Part shown: positions 22,582-34,692 of the stretch, piece after piece
How positions within the stretch are numbered: the stretch's first letter is position 1
How the letters are laid out: each line of letters begins with the position of its first letter
Source: Pelomyxa schiedti
Lineage: Eukaryota > Evosea > Pelobiontida > Pelomyxidae
DNA length: 64,000 nucleotides
Assembly (NCBI GenBank): GCA_020536535.1
Contig: JAHLWZ010000863.1
Coordinates: forward strand, 1 to 64,000
Reading direction: 5' to 3'
Notes under the pieces: generated by a model
What the model saw: only the letters and a program-made list of their open reading frames with translations
The model's database searches: none
Told to the model about the DNA's origin: nothing
Translations under genes and position numbers: made by a program

Positions 22582-25500
22582 ATGAAGATCGTTGGTTATG
22601 CTGTAGTATTGTGGGTTGTGGCTTGTGCTTTGTTGAGTGGTGCTGTTGAACAGACTTACACTTACGGTAAGTGAGATTCAGGATCTCTATTTGCCGTTAG
22701 AGTGCAAGCGTTGAGCAATATAATACTATTAATGTACAGTATGAATTGAAGTCACGGTTTGGTTAGTGTTTGATTGCAACGCGAGCGACGCAGCCCAATT
22801 ATGGGAGTTTGCTGCCGATGGCACCTTCCATGTAATCAACAAGGTATGTGCTGACTGTGAAAATTTTTTTTGTCTTCCTGTTCCTTCTCATTTGGGAGAA
22901 AATAACTTTTTTACGCAGGAGAAAAATCACTGCCTTGGGGTCGAAGGACTTGCCAGAGCCGATGGCTCAGCTGTGGTATTACCACTACATCCTCCTCTAT
23001 ATTCTTTACTCCTTTAACAATCTTCCAATGCAGTGGGTTTCACCCTGCCTGGAAGATGACATGTTTTCCCCATTCTGGTCTTACTATCTGCTGGTAACTT
23101 TTTATTAGACAGCGTAATCAAGAGTGGACATGGGACAGCACCCAATACTGGTCTCCAATCCTTAGTAAAGTAGGAACAACGTATTGGTTTTTTCGCCATA
23201 AACCAGGACATAGATGGATGAGAAATGTCTTGCAATAGCAAATGGAAACTCTTTTGAAGGCACACTTGTTTGGGAGTGGACATATGAAAGCAGTGACGAC
23301 CAGTTGGTTGGTGTCATTTACTGCACTCTTTTTGCTCAAAATAATAGTGGCATTACAATGACGATGGGACGTTTATCAGCAAACTCAATGGCCTGTGTCT
23401 TCGTGCTGGCACAGAACCTCTTCCAACTTGTGAGGATTATCCACTAAATACTTATGACTACTGCAAAGTAAACCTACCTATCGCACAAAGAGCGAGTGAC
23501 TTAGTATCAAGAATGGTGCGAAAAAGGGTCTGTGGGTTGTGTTAATTAAGGCCAGACTCTTGATGAGAGGATGTCACAAATGGTCAATGAAGCACCTGCA
23601 ATATTTAGGCTTGGGATTCCTGAATACGACTGGTGGACAGAGTGCCTGCATGGAATATTGACTGACTGTGGGACGAATTGCCCCACTAGCTTCCCTGAAG
23701 GTCCTGCATTAGGTAAAATTGTGCTTAAATGAATGTATGCCATTCACCTAACAAAGGGGCCACCTTCAACATGAGTGAAATCTTGGAAATGATGCAGGCT
23801 GTCTCTACTGAAGGAAGAGCCCTTCACAATGAGGTGGTTCCCTGGTCCGTTCGTGACTTCTTTCTCACTCTCCCAGGGTATTGGAGGGTTGGACTACTGG
23901 GGTCCAAATATTAATTTAAATCGTGACCCACGCTGGGGGAGAAACCTTGAGGTGTTCTCCTTTCATTTTTTCCCCTTCTTATTTACGATATTCCAGACTC
24001 CAAGTGAGGATCCTTACCTTCAGTCTCAGGTTTCACCAAGTTAGATGTTGGTCCGAAAACTACTGACGTTTTGTGGTAGTTTGTTGTGAATTATATTAGA
24101 GGCATGCAAGAAGGTGAAGATACACGATACTTAAAGACAGTTGCTACATGCAAACATTACGCAGGAAACTCTCTCGAAAATTGGTACCTAGTCTAAATGT
24201 GGGAATAAAAACCTAATTCATTGATGTACTTTTATCACCAGGAATGGATATGATCGTTATTCCTTTGATGCCAAGATATCTGATACTGATCTGGAGTACT
24301 CTTACCTTCCTGCTTTCCGGGTTTGCCATCTACTATCTTTTTCCTAGGTGCCTAACTTTCTCTGAAGGCCTGCATCACAGAAGGGAGAGCTAAGTCTGTC
24401 ATGTGTGCATACAATGCTGTGAATGGCATTCCTTGTTGCGCAGATAACGAGCTACTTCAGGTTTTTTCAAATTATGTTTAAGCACGTAACCCTTCACCCA
24501 GGAAATTCTCCGAGATGAATGGGGATTTGACGGCTATGTTGTCAGTGACTGTGATGCAGTTTCTTGCATTATGAACAACCAGTATTTCTTCCTCTTTTTC
24601 GATTTTCAGAGTAGATAACGGATATAGCCATTACACTGACACTGCTGAGGATACATGTGCAGTTGCTGTCAAAGCCGGTACCGACCTTGATTGTGGAACA
24701 TTCTACAATGCTCTGCCCTCCACCGTTTCCCAAGGAAAACTGACTGGTACTGGTTTCAACCCCCGTATGAAATCTAATATCCTTCGCAGAAGAAGACATA
24801 AATACCGCGGTCAATAGGTTATTCACACAAAGAATTCAACTTGGAATGGTTGGTTCCATCCGCTCTGCGTTTGTCTTCCTGACATACTATCCAGTTCGAT
24901 CCAAATTACATGCAAGTTTATACAGGGTATGGCCCTGAGCTTGTTGATAGTCCCTACCATCAGCAACTCGCTCTTCAGGTGTTCCAACTTTTTAGTACAC
25001 CGCAATCTGACAAAAAAGCATAGATTGCTCGTGAGAGTATGGTTTTACTTCAGAATAACCAAAATCTTCTACCACTTGATCCAAGTATGACAGTTGCCCT
25101 TATAGGTAACCTTGTTCTTTTGGTTTTAACAGAAATAACACTCACCAGGCCCGAATGCTGACGTACGCTCCACACTCTTGGGGTATGTCACTAAATGACA
25201 TTTTTTTCCCCCACTCATTTCACAGAAATTATTATGGAGAACGTTGCCATGGTGGTACAGATCTCTGTGTGCAATCTGTGCTTGAAGCTATTGAAACGAA
25301 GACCTCTTCTGTACCTTCCACTTTGTGGTGATTTCTCTCTTACGTAACTGCAGGTGTATTACGCTAAAGGCTGTGAGATTAAAAGCGAAAGCAAGCTTCA
25401 CAAATTCACAATTTATTTGACTGATTTGACACTCTAGTAACAGTCGGATTTTATGAGGCAATTAAGATAGCTACTCTATCGGATGTTGCTGTCATGGTGA

Positions 25501-26466
25501 TGGGCATTGATACGTCGGTTGAGGTATGTTATTCTTACTTTTTTGCTGTTCTTTTCATTTCCATAGTCCGAAGGGAACGATCGATACACCACAACACTGC
25601 CGGGTGTACAAGAGGATTTAATTCAGCAAGTCGTAGCGACGGGAACCCCCGTTGTTGTTGTATTAATAAATGGAGGGTCTCTTTCAATAGGTACCAAGTA
25701 ATGCTGCTCAGCCTATCAATCATTTTCAAATACACAGAGTGGACCAAAGACAATGTTCCTGCAATTCTGGAAGCTTTTTATGCAGGTCAGTCTGCAGCAC
25801 AGGCGATAGCAGATGTGGTATATTCCGTTAGTGAATACTTTTCCCTACCAATATGTGCCACTAGCTTTTTGGTGACTACAACCCAGGGGGCAAATTACCT
25901 TACACTGTTTATCCTGCTGAGTATGTGGACCAAATTCCGCTTACTGAAATGGGCATGTCTGTTTCCCCGGGCCGCACATACAGGTACACAGAGCGGTTGT
26001 TTGATACCTAAGCTCTACCATTCTGTAAAAAGATATTACACTGGGACTCCTCTCTGGCCTTTTGGTTGGGGCCTGTCCTACACCAATTTCACATTAGACT
26101 GGTATTCCCAAGAATATCTGCCAGAATCTCTTGACGTTGGAGCCCAATCAACCAACTACAGGTACAACACTCTTGCATATTTCTTTTCCTCACAACTTTC
26201 CCCCAAACACTAGGGTGAACGTAACAAACACAGGAGGCCGTGCCGGTGACGAAGTCGTGATGGCGTTCATAACCGAGAACGCCGCGGCCGGAGCCATAGA
26301 GCAGCTTTTTGGCTTCCAGAGGGTGCACCTTGAACCAGGCGAGTCCGCCACGGTCGAGTTCTTCACTTCCCTCGCTGGCAAAGTCAGTGCCACCAACGGC
26401 ACACCAACTGCCGTCGAGATACGCGCCGGGCCTCTGTCCCTCTCTCACAAATTCAAAGCTATTTAA
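22582..26466 (+). CDS. GH3 beta-xylosidase/glucosidase with N-terminal ricin-B-like lectin
   Basis: A signal peptide ([20 protein letters not shown]) in a short first exon is followed by a ricin-B-like beta-trefoil encoded by several small exons (about 22760-23450), with QLWEF, QEWTWD and [10 protein letters not shown] patterns. The GH3 catalytic part then reads, exon by exon, [53 protein letters not shown] and YVVSDCDAV, where the first Asp is the nucleophile. The arrangement matches plant-type beta-xylosidases. The last exon encodes a fibronectin-III-like domain ([18 protein letters not shown]). More than fifteen short introns interrupt the gene, so exact junctions are approximate. The enzyme is likely secreted or phagosomal and digests plant or microbial polysaccharide. 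It follows NAGLU by 135 bp on the same strand. Confidence 0.9.
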
Positions 26467-26698
26467 CATTGGTGTTTACGAAAAAACCAAAAAAGAAGAA
26501 GGTGTTACTGGGAAAATTGTCTCTTTTTTGTACAACAACAACCCCAATTCACCGTTTGTTGATGTGGGGCCACACTTGAGTGTTGGTGGTTTTATAGACC
26601 GGTGTGTGGTACGTATGTACATATTGACTCGTTTCATACGTAAAACAAGCTGTCTGGGCTGCTTTGTTGGTTCACCCAGTTCGTAATCGTCGGTGTGT
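26467..26698. other. Convergent 3' region, GH3 / CTD-phosphatase genes
   Basis: These 232 bases lie between two converging stop codons and hold both 3' ends. No other gene is visible. Confidence 0.6.
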
Positions 26699-27594
26699 TC
26701 ACAGGAAGATGTCGTCCACATCACCTGCTTCCCATTCCATTTCGGATATTTGTGTCCGAACATCACCGCACTCTGTCATGCTCTCCAGAAGTGGCAAGAG
26801 GTCAGTGAGTTCGGTGTCCTGTTGGTTGTCTATCCAAGATGTCACCCCAATCCCATTTTCAGGTTGAAGCATGAAGGATCCTGGAGTGTTGTCAATGATG
26901 ACAGTGTCTTTCAGGTCACGACCAAGAGATCCGAGGTCCTGTACAGTGAATTAAGCAGGACTTCACATAAAAAGGTACTGGGCATACCTTCACATAAACA
27001 TCATTAAGAACGGTGCAGGAATCACGGTAAAGGCGTGAAGAGATTGTTTTTTCCTTATCGATGAAGTCAAGGATTGCATCAGCATACTAAAAAAAAACCC
27101 ATTAGACTCACACTAAATTAGAAATAACACTGCAAACCTGAGGTATACTAGCTGTGAATACAACAAGTTCGAATTTATCTTTGAGTGCTTGCAGGAATTG
27201 ATCGACGCCAGGCCTCTTGGAAACATACACGGTTACGTTTTGTCCCTCCAGTTCCAAAGAGAAGGTCAAATCGGTGTTGGTTACAGGCTGTGGATGTGTT
27301 GATACAAGCAACGAAAGCAGTACGATGACGTACCACCAATGAACTGTGGATCAATGTTTCGTCGAGGTCGAGGACAAGGGTTTTCTTGCACTGTCCAGGC
27401 AACCTTTTTGAAAGGGGCATGTCGTTGTAAGTACGTGTGTATACACACGATTACGGTTTATTATTTTGATGATAATGATGATCTCAATCAAATGGAAGTG
27501 AAAAAACTCACTGGTTGGGCGGTGGCAGTAGATTCGGCTGTGTCCGAATCTTGGGTTGTGACTGATGCTTAAACCCAAATAAATTACTGATCAT
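26699..27594 (-). CDS. FCP/SCP-type CTD phosphatase-like protein
   Basis: This is an aspartate-dependent phosphatase of the HAD superfamily, the group that includes SCP1, Dullard and FCP1, which dephosphorylate RNA polymerase II CTD or lipin-type targets. The start at 27594 gives MISNLFGFKHQSQPK; an intron then leads into QLPGQCKKTLVLDLDETLIH, whose DLDET is the catalytic DxDxT motif. Further exons give VYVSKRPGVDQFLQALKD, FELVVFTASIPQ, YADAILDFIDKEK and VIIDNTPGSF (the second HAD motif region), ending in an acidic tail, AGDVDDIFL-stop, at 26699. It has about five exons with short introns. No membrane segment is evident, so SCP-like is preferred over Dullard-like, but the choice is inference. 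Confidence 0.88.
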
Positions 27595-28090
27595 ATGTTG
27601 CAGCCGTGAAAGAGGTCTCGCGTCTTTGGTAACACGGTGTTAACACAACGAGGAAAATGGGGTTTAAGAAGTAGTCACCAGTGGAGGAGACGGAGATCAT
27701 CCTTTGCACGAACAAGTACAGTACAAGTAAAAACCCCATCTTCGATGTGCCTCGCGTTTACGTGTGTTGGGTTTGTTTGTTTGGTTTTTGTTTTGTTGTG
27801 AGTTGTTGTGGGGTGAGATTTTGGCATTTTAAAAAACCAAACAAAAGCCCGGCTGTCGGCCTACTGCCTGTTGTGCCTACGAAGTTCATGTCTTTTTGCC
27901 GGCAGGAGCGAATTGTTGTTCCGGCCTACTAAAAAACTTCCAGCGGGTTCGGGAAGGTGCAACATCGAATGCCTAATTTGGGTAGATGTCCGCGGGTTTC
28001 CCGATGGGCTACCACGATCATAGAATTTTCGGATAGAAAACAGGTAGTGAGAGTTTAGATACACAGGCAGTGATGAGGTTTTTCAGGGGT
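27595..28090. other. Intergenic region between two minus-strand genes
   Basis: These 496 bases have no credible coding segment. They contain GT/TTTG-rich tracts near 27770-27810 and short GC-rich stretches near 27845-27960. The segment should hold the promoter of the CTD-phosphatase-like gene and the 3' end of the receptor kinase. Confidence 0.5.
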
Positions 28091-31000
28091 TTAGGGGTGA
28101 TGAAGAGATGACGGGTTGGCTACTGTTGATGAACTATCCAGAGCAACGGCGAGCTTTCTGAAGCGAGAACCGTCGGCTTTTGAGTGTTTGAGGTATGAGC
28201 CAAGGCTCTTGGAATTTTGCCGTACCAGCTTCTTGGCGGAATCGGATGTCCTGGAATCTGTGTGCACACTAAGGGGAACTCTTGGCGTGCCCACACCGCT
28301 TCCAAGCGGTGGTGTTGGAGTCGTTGAGGTGGTAGTTGTTATGGTGGTGAGGGAAACTGCTGTTACGGGCTTATCGGAATCGTGCTTTGGGATGCTGCGG
28401 GTATTTGAGTTTTTGGAATTCGTGCTGCTGCGGGTTTGTGGTGGTGTGCTGGAATGTTTCGTGGGTGTATTGGTCCGGTTGGAGTGTCTGGACTCTGAGC
28501 GGGATGTGAGGATGTAGGATTGTTCAGCTTGAAGAAGGTCGGAGATAATCTGGATAATATCATCAAACTCAGGCCTTACGTCCTGTTGCTGAGCCCAGCA
28601 TTGCTGCATAAGTTGTGAATACTTTATAGGGCAATCCCGAGGAACTTCTGGTCGTGCTCCAGTGGAAACAATATTGGGTATGTCCCAGACAACTGCTGAT
28701 GACCAAGGTTCCTCACGAACCCACATTTGCCAAAGGCACATACCATAACTGTAAACATCCACCTGCCGAAAATCAGAATCCCTATTGTTCGAAATGATAA
28801 TTACCTTAGTGTTATACATTTTGGTTGTGAAATACTCCGGGGCCTGCATGTGAATGAACTAAAAGAGGAGTGGAGGAGAAATAACAATGTTACCATATAA
28901 ACTAACGTGCCTGCCCTATTAGTGTAAGTTCTGAGGTCATGAATATCATCCACATGTCTGGCCGTGCCAAAGTCTAGGAAACGTCAAAGAGATACACAAA
29001 GGGTGAGAATAACCTGCTAGTTTACAGTTGACTTCTGAGTCAAGCGAAGTAGAGACAACAAGTATATTGGAACATTTCTAATTTAGGCTAAAGTCATTCA
29101 TTATGGCATAGTGAAAAGACCAACATACAACATCTCTGTAGATGTAGTTATTTTGATGCAAATAGCTTAAGGCTTCCGCAGTGTTCAGGGCAAATTTCAG
29201 AAGAAGGGCAAAGGGGATAATCAATTTTGAAACGAGATAATCAGCTAAATTTCCATTGGGCATAAACTCCGTAACAATGCATAGATGCCCTTGAAATAAT
29301 CACGAGAAGGGCCCACATTTAAGAAAAGGTACCTGTCACAAAGCTGGCACCCACAAATGAGACTATGTTTGGATGCCGTAGTGCTTTCATAACATCACAT
29401 TCATTACAGAAGTCTTGGAATTCTTTACGTCGGATATCAGCTTGGGTTTTCAGCACTTTAACAGCAACTATCTGTGCCCTGTACAAGCCTTTGAAAACAG
29501 AACCAAATGCACCAGAGGCAATTGGAACTAAGAGTATTAATAACGATTCTAACCTACAGTTATTGTTACCTGGTTCAAGAGCAATATCTGCGGGATCAAG
29601 CCTGAAGGACATCTCCCCAGCCAAGTGGATGCCAATTAATATAGATTTTTTTTCCTTCTGCTTCTCTCCCTCTAGAATATCTAATCTAAGAGGTACTTCA
29701 TATTTGGTTGTGCACATCAGCCTTACATTGACTACAACCACCATAACAACTCCAGGGTCTATTACACCTCTACCAGGTTTTATGTCAAACTCTATGATAT
29801 CCGTAATATCGGGAATCCTGAAAATGTATTCCTTGCGTCGATTTGAGGTATTAGTCAGTTCTATTCCTTCTTGCTTCCATTCCTGAACTGGGATGGTTTT
29901 TCCTGCTGCACCAAAGTCGAGGAAACATTTGTTGATTTCAAGGTGGTTCTGCTTGAGCAAATGCAGGCTTTCTTCTTCGACGAATTTCAACTCAGTGAAC
30001 TCAGAATAAGGACGCAAATCAGCTGGCGTATTCAAGGCTTCCTCTTCTCTGCGCTGTTTCATTCTCACAAGGAATACTACGGAAATAACAGCAGAGATTG
30101 TAATGAGCATTGCCCCGACTATACTTAGCGCAATAATCAGTGCCTTCTTTCCTGCAGGCATTGGAAGACTACGTGTAGTATACTCAGCAACAAATCCTAT
30201 CCCAGGGGTAATGTAGTCGGTAGATAGGACGAGGATCAGCCTTTGTGCCTCCACAGTCAAGGCACTTGGCAACTCAAGGCCCGAAAGTGAAGTAACCAAG
30301 TGAACAGGATCAGTAGGAGGAAGAAGTGTAGAGTTGTAGTCTTCGGAAGTTGGTAAAGAGTAGATACTCAAACTATCACAAAGATCGAGTCCAAATAGAG
30401 AAAAAGAGAGGTCAATAGCGTCAAACTTCCCTGAAGGAGAAATGACCCAATAACATTTCAGAGAGTCTATGTAAGAACGCATATTACTCTGGCCAGGGGC
30501 TGTTTGATCGGAGGTCACAACTCCACTACTTTGAAAAACTTCCGCGTAGGGACTGCAGCCACGTGAACAGTCGTACCAGAAACGCCCAGTTACACAAGTG
30601 CAAGTATTTGTGGATGGGTCACACGTTCCCCAGCCAAGGTCGGAGTTGCAGTAGTTTGTGCTATTAAGTAAACCACATTTGATATTTTCATATCCACAGT
30701 CACTCCAATCTTATTATCGAATGAACAAGTAGCGATTCGAGCGTCATATGTACCTTTGATTTCAATTTGAGTAGAGTATAACGTGTATGTTCCTACATCA
30801 TCTTTGTAATGAAAATATGAACAATACTAAATAAGGAGAAAAGACATGCCTGAAAAGAGTTCGAATCGGTAGGTGGTGCCAGGATAGAGCACATCCGGAA
30901 GAGTTACATTGACACCAGTATTGTTCATTCCAAACCCGGGATCTGTCTCGAGTGGCAAATAAGTAGACCAGTTTACGAGGTAGCGCCAATCAAGCCCAAG

Positions 31001-32095
31001 GTAGGGGTCGATAACGTAGAGGCTAAACCACATGGAATTGATTGCTAGAACACCCTGGATATATGCCCTGCATGACTCGGTTAGTTTTCTTTGAAAGAAT
31101 ATCCAAGCCCACAGAAAAGAAAAAAAAGTGAGTCAGGGAGGCCTGTTACACGGTATGTAGTAAGTCAGCTCAATTGATTCATCTGGACACAGGGAATCCC
31201 TTGTTTCCACCTGCACAGCACAGTAGGGCCCTACCCACAAACCATTGCAATTGCACTCCCCGAGCAAGTAATCACACACTCCGTGTTCCGGGCAGTATTC
31301 ATCGCACCCAGGAGCCGCGCAGTCCCATCGAATCGTAGACAGGAACGGTGAGATTGCTCCATCCGGAATTTCAACTCCGGATAGAACTTCGGTGGCAGAG
31401 AGGAACACAAACAAGTCCACAAACGCCGTGAATGTGTAGGAGCAGTTCAGTACCATCAAGAAGCTATTTGGGTGAGTCGAGATTGTGCCACTGTCATCCA
31501 GGCCAAAATCGAGCTCAGTGCCCGTCAGTGATTTCGCCGAAGTCGAAGTCGAGCTGGAAGTGCCAGAAATCCCCAGCGAATGCGTCACACTGTAATGTAC
31601 GATGTCAATGCCGGGCTCCTCTGATTCAAGAGACGACGAATTGGTGGAATTGAGGGAAGCTGCCACAGCGGGGTCTAGGGAGTACCACCAAGTGACGTTG
31701 AGGTCCTGGACCCCGCGGGGCACGAACGGCGTCGAGCCATATGAGCTGGTGAAGCCGGGCTCGAACATGGGCTGCACTGCGCCGCAAATCACAACGTCTG
31801 CGTTTGTAACCTCAACAATTCAATTGAAGCGAGTGAGTTGTGGGTTCATGAAGGGGAAAAAAGTTGGAACGGATGGGAGGAGGAAATATACCTGGGCATT
31901 CTCAGTTGTGTAGGACGCCACGATGTTGAGACCGGTGCACGGTTCTTCTGCTCTTTGCTGTTGGTGATGTTGTTGATGGTGGTTGTGTGGGTCTGGGCTC
32001 CCACAATGAACAAGCAGTGGAAGTAGAACAACTGAGAGAAGTGCTAGGAGTGCGTGGGTACGAGGGCGACAACGAACAACGGTCTCCTGTTCCAT
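28091..32095 (-). CDS. Receptor-like transmembrane kinase (TKL type) with EGF/CUB-like ectodomain
   Basis: The start at 32095 is chosen because it precedes a signal peptide (HALLALLSVVLLPLLVHC). The ectodomain is rich in N-glycosylation sites and has two EGF-like modules (CPEHGVCDYLLGECNC near 31270; a second near 30590-30660) and a CUB-like domain (CYWVISPSGKFDAIDL near 30440). A single membrane span (ALIIALSIVGAMLITISAVI) lies near 30080-30150. Next is a beta-sandwich region resembling MSP-like domains (about 29680-29930), then the kinase: GAFGSVFKG, VAVKVLK, YIYRDV in place of HRD, LADFG-type and QAPEYF motifs. The C-terminal tail is Ser/Thr/Pro-rich. It probably senses extracellular ligands and phosphorylates Ser/Thr or Tyr in the cytoplasm. 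It has about ten exons; those near 30540-31100 are approximate. Confidence 0.87.
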
Positions 32096-32263
32096 GGTTC
32101 GTTTTCTCAAATTTGTAGCAGTTTCCGAGTCCGAAAACGTGCGCAAGTTCCTGGTCACGTAAAACGAAAACACCGTTCCTGTTCCGATAATGGATAACGT
32201 TTGATTAATCAATCCATGCGCGTGGTTGTGATTTACAAAACGGTTCGCCCGGGTTCAGGGTTC

Positions 32264-34244
32264 TCAGAATGCGTGGGCGTCATCGTCCTCAGCTCCCGCC
32301 GCTGGATCCATAGAGGTGTTGTAGTCTGCCCCAACGGGATACTCGTCCTGCGGGTACCCCACCCCGCCGCCATCATCATCATATCCTTCATCATCACCGG
32401 CTCCTTCATCTTCCTCGTTTCCATCTCCATCTGCTTCGTCGGCGTCGTTTGCTGCGTCGGCTTCTAGGGTGTCATTCCTGCCGCCGTTGCTGGGTGCTTC
32501 GCCGCCTTCATACACCAGCTTCATTTCACTTTCAGATGATTCAGGCGAGATGTCATCGGCATCTGCGCAGTGAATTTTTTTTGTTTGGGTTGCAGGGGAT
32601 TCGCAAATAGTGAAGGGTCAATACCTTGGGGTTTTATGGGCATTGTGTCGTTAGGGTGCCTGTGCTGTTGTTGCCTAATTCGTCTTCTCAGCTGAGTGTT
32701 CATCACGTTGCTGTTGAGCTCCAGAAATTCCTCATCCACGGCACGAAGCTCTTCGTTTGACAACTCGCCGCCGCTGTCGGTAGTCTCGGCGGCCGTGCTG
32801 AATCGTTCTGTGTCGTCGCCGTCGTCGTCTCCGCCTTCACCGGCTTCCACTCTTCCACCTTCTCTGAGGGTAGCTTTTTGAATTCGTTCTTCTTTGTTCT
32901 GTTGGAATAAGTGGGTAAAGCTGGCTATATCGGGTGCGACGATATTATGGCTTTTTTGGGGATTCTTTTATTGGTAAAGAAACTGATAAACATACCCGCA
33001 ACTTCTTGAATCTGCGTTTTTGAGTCTATTTTTTGATGTTAGAAGTCTCGGTAGTGAATGGCAGTTTCACCTCATTCTTTGACAGCTCTGCCTTGTTTCT
33101 CATTTCCAGCTGAAATTCCAAGTAATCCAAGTTACGGAATCTTACGATATAGTCACTGTATTTCTGCTGCAATTGGTGTTGCAGTGCTTCATACTCATCC
33201 ATGAAAGCGGGTCTTTTTATCGTCTCAGTCAAACAATTTGCAGAAGTTTGTTTTTCTACTTGGTGACTTGGTGGTTCTTTAGCTTCATTCTAGCATCTTC
33301 CAGGGTGCGTTTCTTCAATTCAAGCTTTGTTTTCAGGTTTTCCTCATCTCCTAACACATTTTCCAATTTGCTCCTCAGAGTTTCGATTTCCTCCTGCAGT
33401 GCTCTAATTGACTGTTATATCATACTGCAAAGGTGGTGTGATTGGCACCTTGTTTTTAGTGAAACGATTTTCCTAATTTGGTCCATGTCTTGAGTACATG
33501 CAGACACTCGTCTGTCAGCATCATCCAATGCTGTATCGAGCAGTGTAAATACACTTCCACCAGTGTCAACAAGTGAGTTGGACAGTTCTTTTGTTTCCTG
33601 CTTCTGTTGAGAGTTGCTAAGAATGTCAACACTAAAGTACTCGGAGGTCTTGGATCCAGGTTGTGCTGAGTCTGGTCTCCTCCGGGAGTGCATTTGTCTG
33701 TGTTGTTGAAGACTGCCGCAAAAGTGTTGCCATTTTTAACAACTCACGAACACATAAAGAGTCAGAATGGTACAATCGTTTTGGATTGAGGGTGATTTGT
33801 GCTTTGTTGTACTGTTATTTGGTTTTTTTAAAAAAAGTGAGGAAAAGAAATACAATTGAGAAACGACATTACCATTTCAGATACAATTACTTTGACAAAA
33901 TTTACACGCTCTTCCTCGTTCGAGCACTCAGTAGGTAGTGTTATGTTGGGGTCATACCTGTCAAAGGAAAAGGAAAAAGAAAAAGAAATGTATTAGATAG
34001 ACGTCACAGTGCACGAATCAGAAGGAAAGGGAAAGAACAAAGAAAAGAAACCTCTGAGCTAGCCACGTGGCCAACGTCCTCATGTGCTCAAACGAGGGTG
34101 TCCTGAATCCTTCAACAGACACAACCTTGGGGTACCCCAGTCCCCTCAGTATTTCAGAAAAGCCTACGTACGCTCTGTAATTATTTCCCACAAGAAACGA
34201 AGGGACCCAAGTTTAAACCCACTTCTCAGCTCTTTGAAGGACAT
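32264..34244 (-). CDS. CLUAP1: IFT38 / clusterin-associated protein 1 (CLUAP1)
   Basis: CLUAP1 (IFT38, qilin) is a subunit of the intraflagellar transport B complex, needed to build cilia and flagella. The start at 34244 gives MSFKELR; after a short intron the next exon reads GFSEILRGLGYPKVVSVEGF and then the calponin-homology-like region with TLATWLAQR and YDPNITLP. A coiled coil follows (CTQDMDQIRKIVSLK), then the diagnostic PAFMDEYEALQHQLQQKY and NLDYLEFQLE, and finally an Asp/Glu-rich acidic tail. Domain order and the Phe-Met-Asp-Glu-Tyr motif match the family closely. The gene has about nine exons with short introns, one containing a GA-rich tract near 33965-34045. It is the best evidence that the organism makes a flagellum. 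Confidence 0.93.
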
Positions 34245-34692
34245 CGACACGAGCCACCACCAACAAAACTCGACCACTAGTTGAAAATAATGGCTGCCGA
34301 TTATGCAGCGAAATCAGAGACCAAAAAAGGGCCTGGGGGAAACAACAACGAAGGACCGAGGGCGAGGATGGGACATTGAGGCCCGGCGGGAGGGGTCGCG
34401 CACCCAGCACATTTCGGTGACAGTCTTGGCCCGTAATGGTGTGCCTGTGTTCACCTCCTTTAATGCATGCCCGAATCCAAATATCCCAGGCTGTTCCAGA
34501 ATGCCAATTCCAAGAGTATCACTGACTCGGGGGTATCCATTACCATCCACATATGAGGAATAGGGCTGACGCCAAAAAATCACGAAATTTGGATGTGAGC
34601 CAAAAGCGTGGGGCAGGCAGGCAATATTTACATCATCTCTTGACCTTCAGGGCCTCGAGCAAAGGTATCCCTTACACAATATAGTTTGAAAT
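34245..34692. other. Unassigned stretch between CLUAP1 and the kinase-like fragment
   Basis: A plus-strand ATG at 34290 opens only about 29 codons. Between about 34390 and 34560 both strands stay open, with GVPVFTSFNACPNPN on plus and YPRVSDTLGIGILEQPG on minus. I cannot tell which, if either, is coding. The segment includes the CLUAP1 promoter and perhaps 5' exons of the kinase-like gene. Confidence 0.35.
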
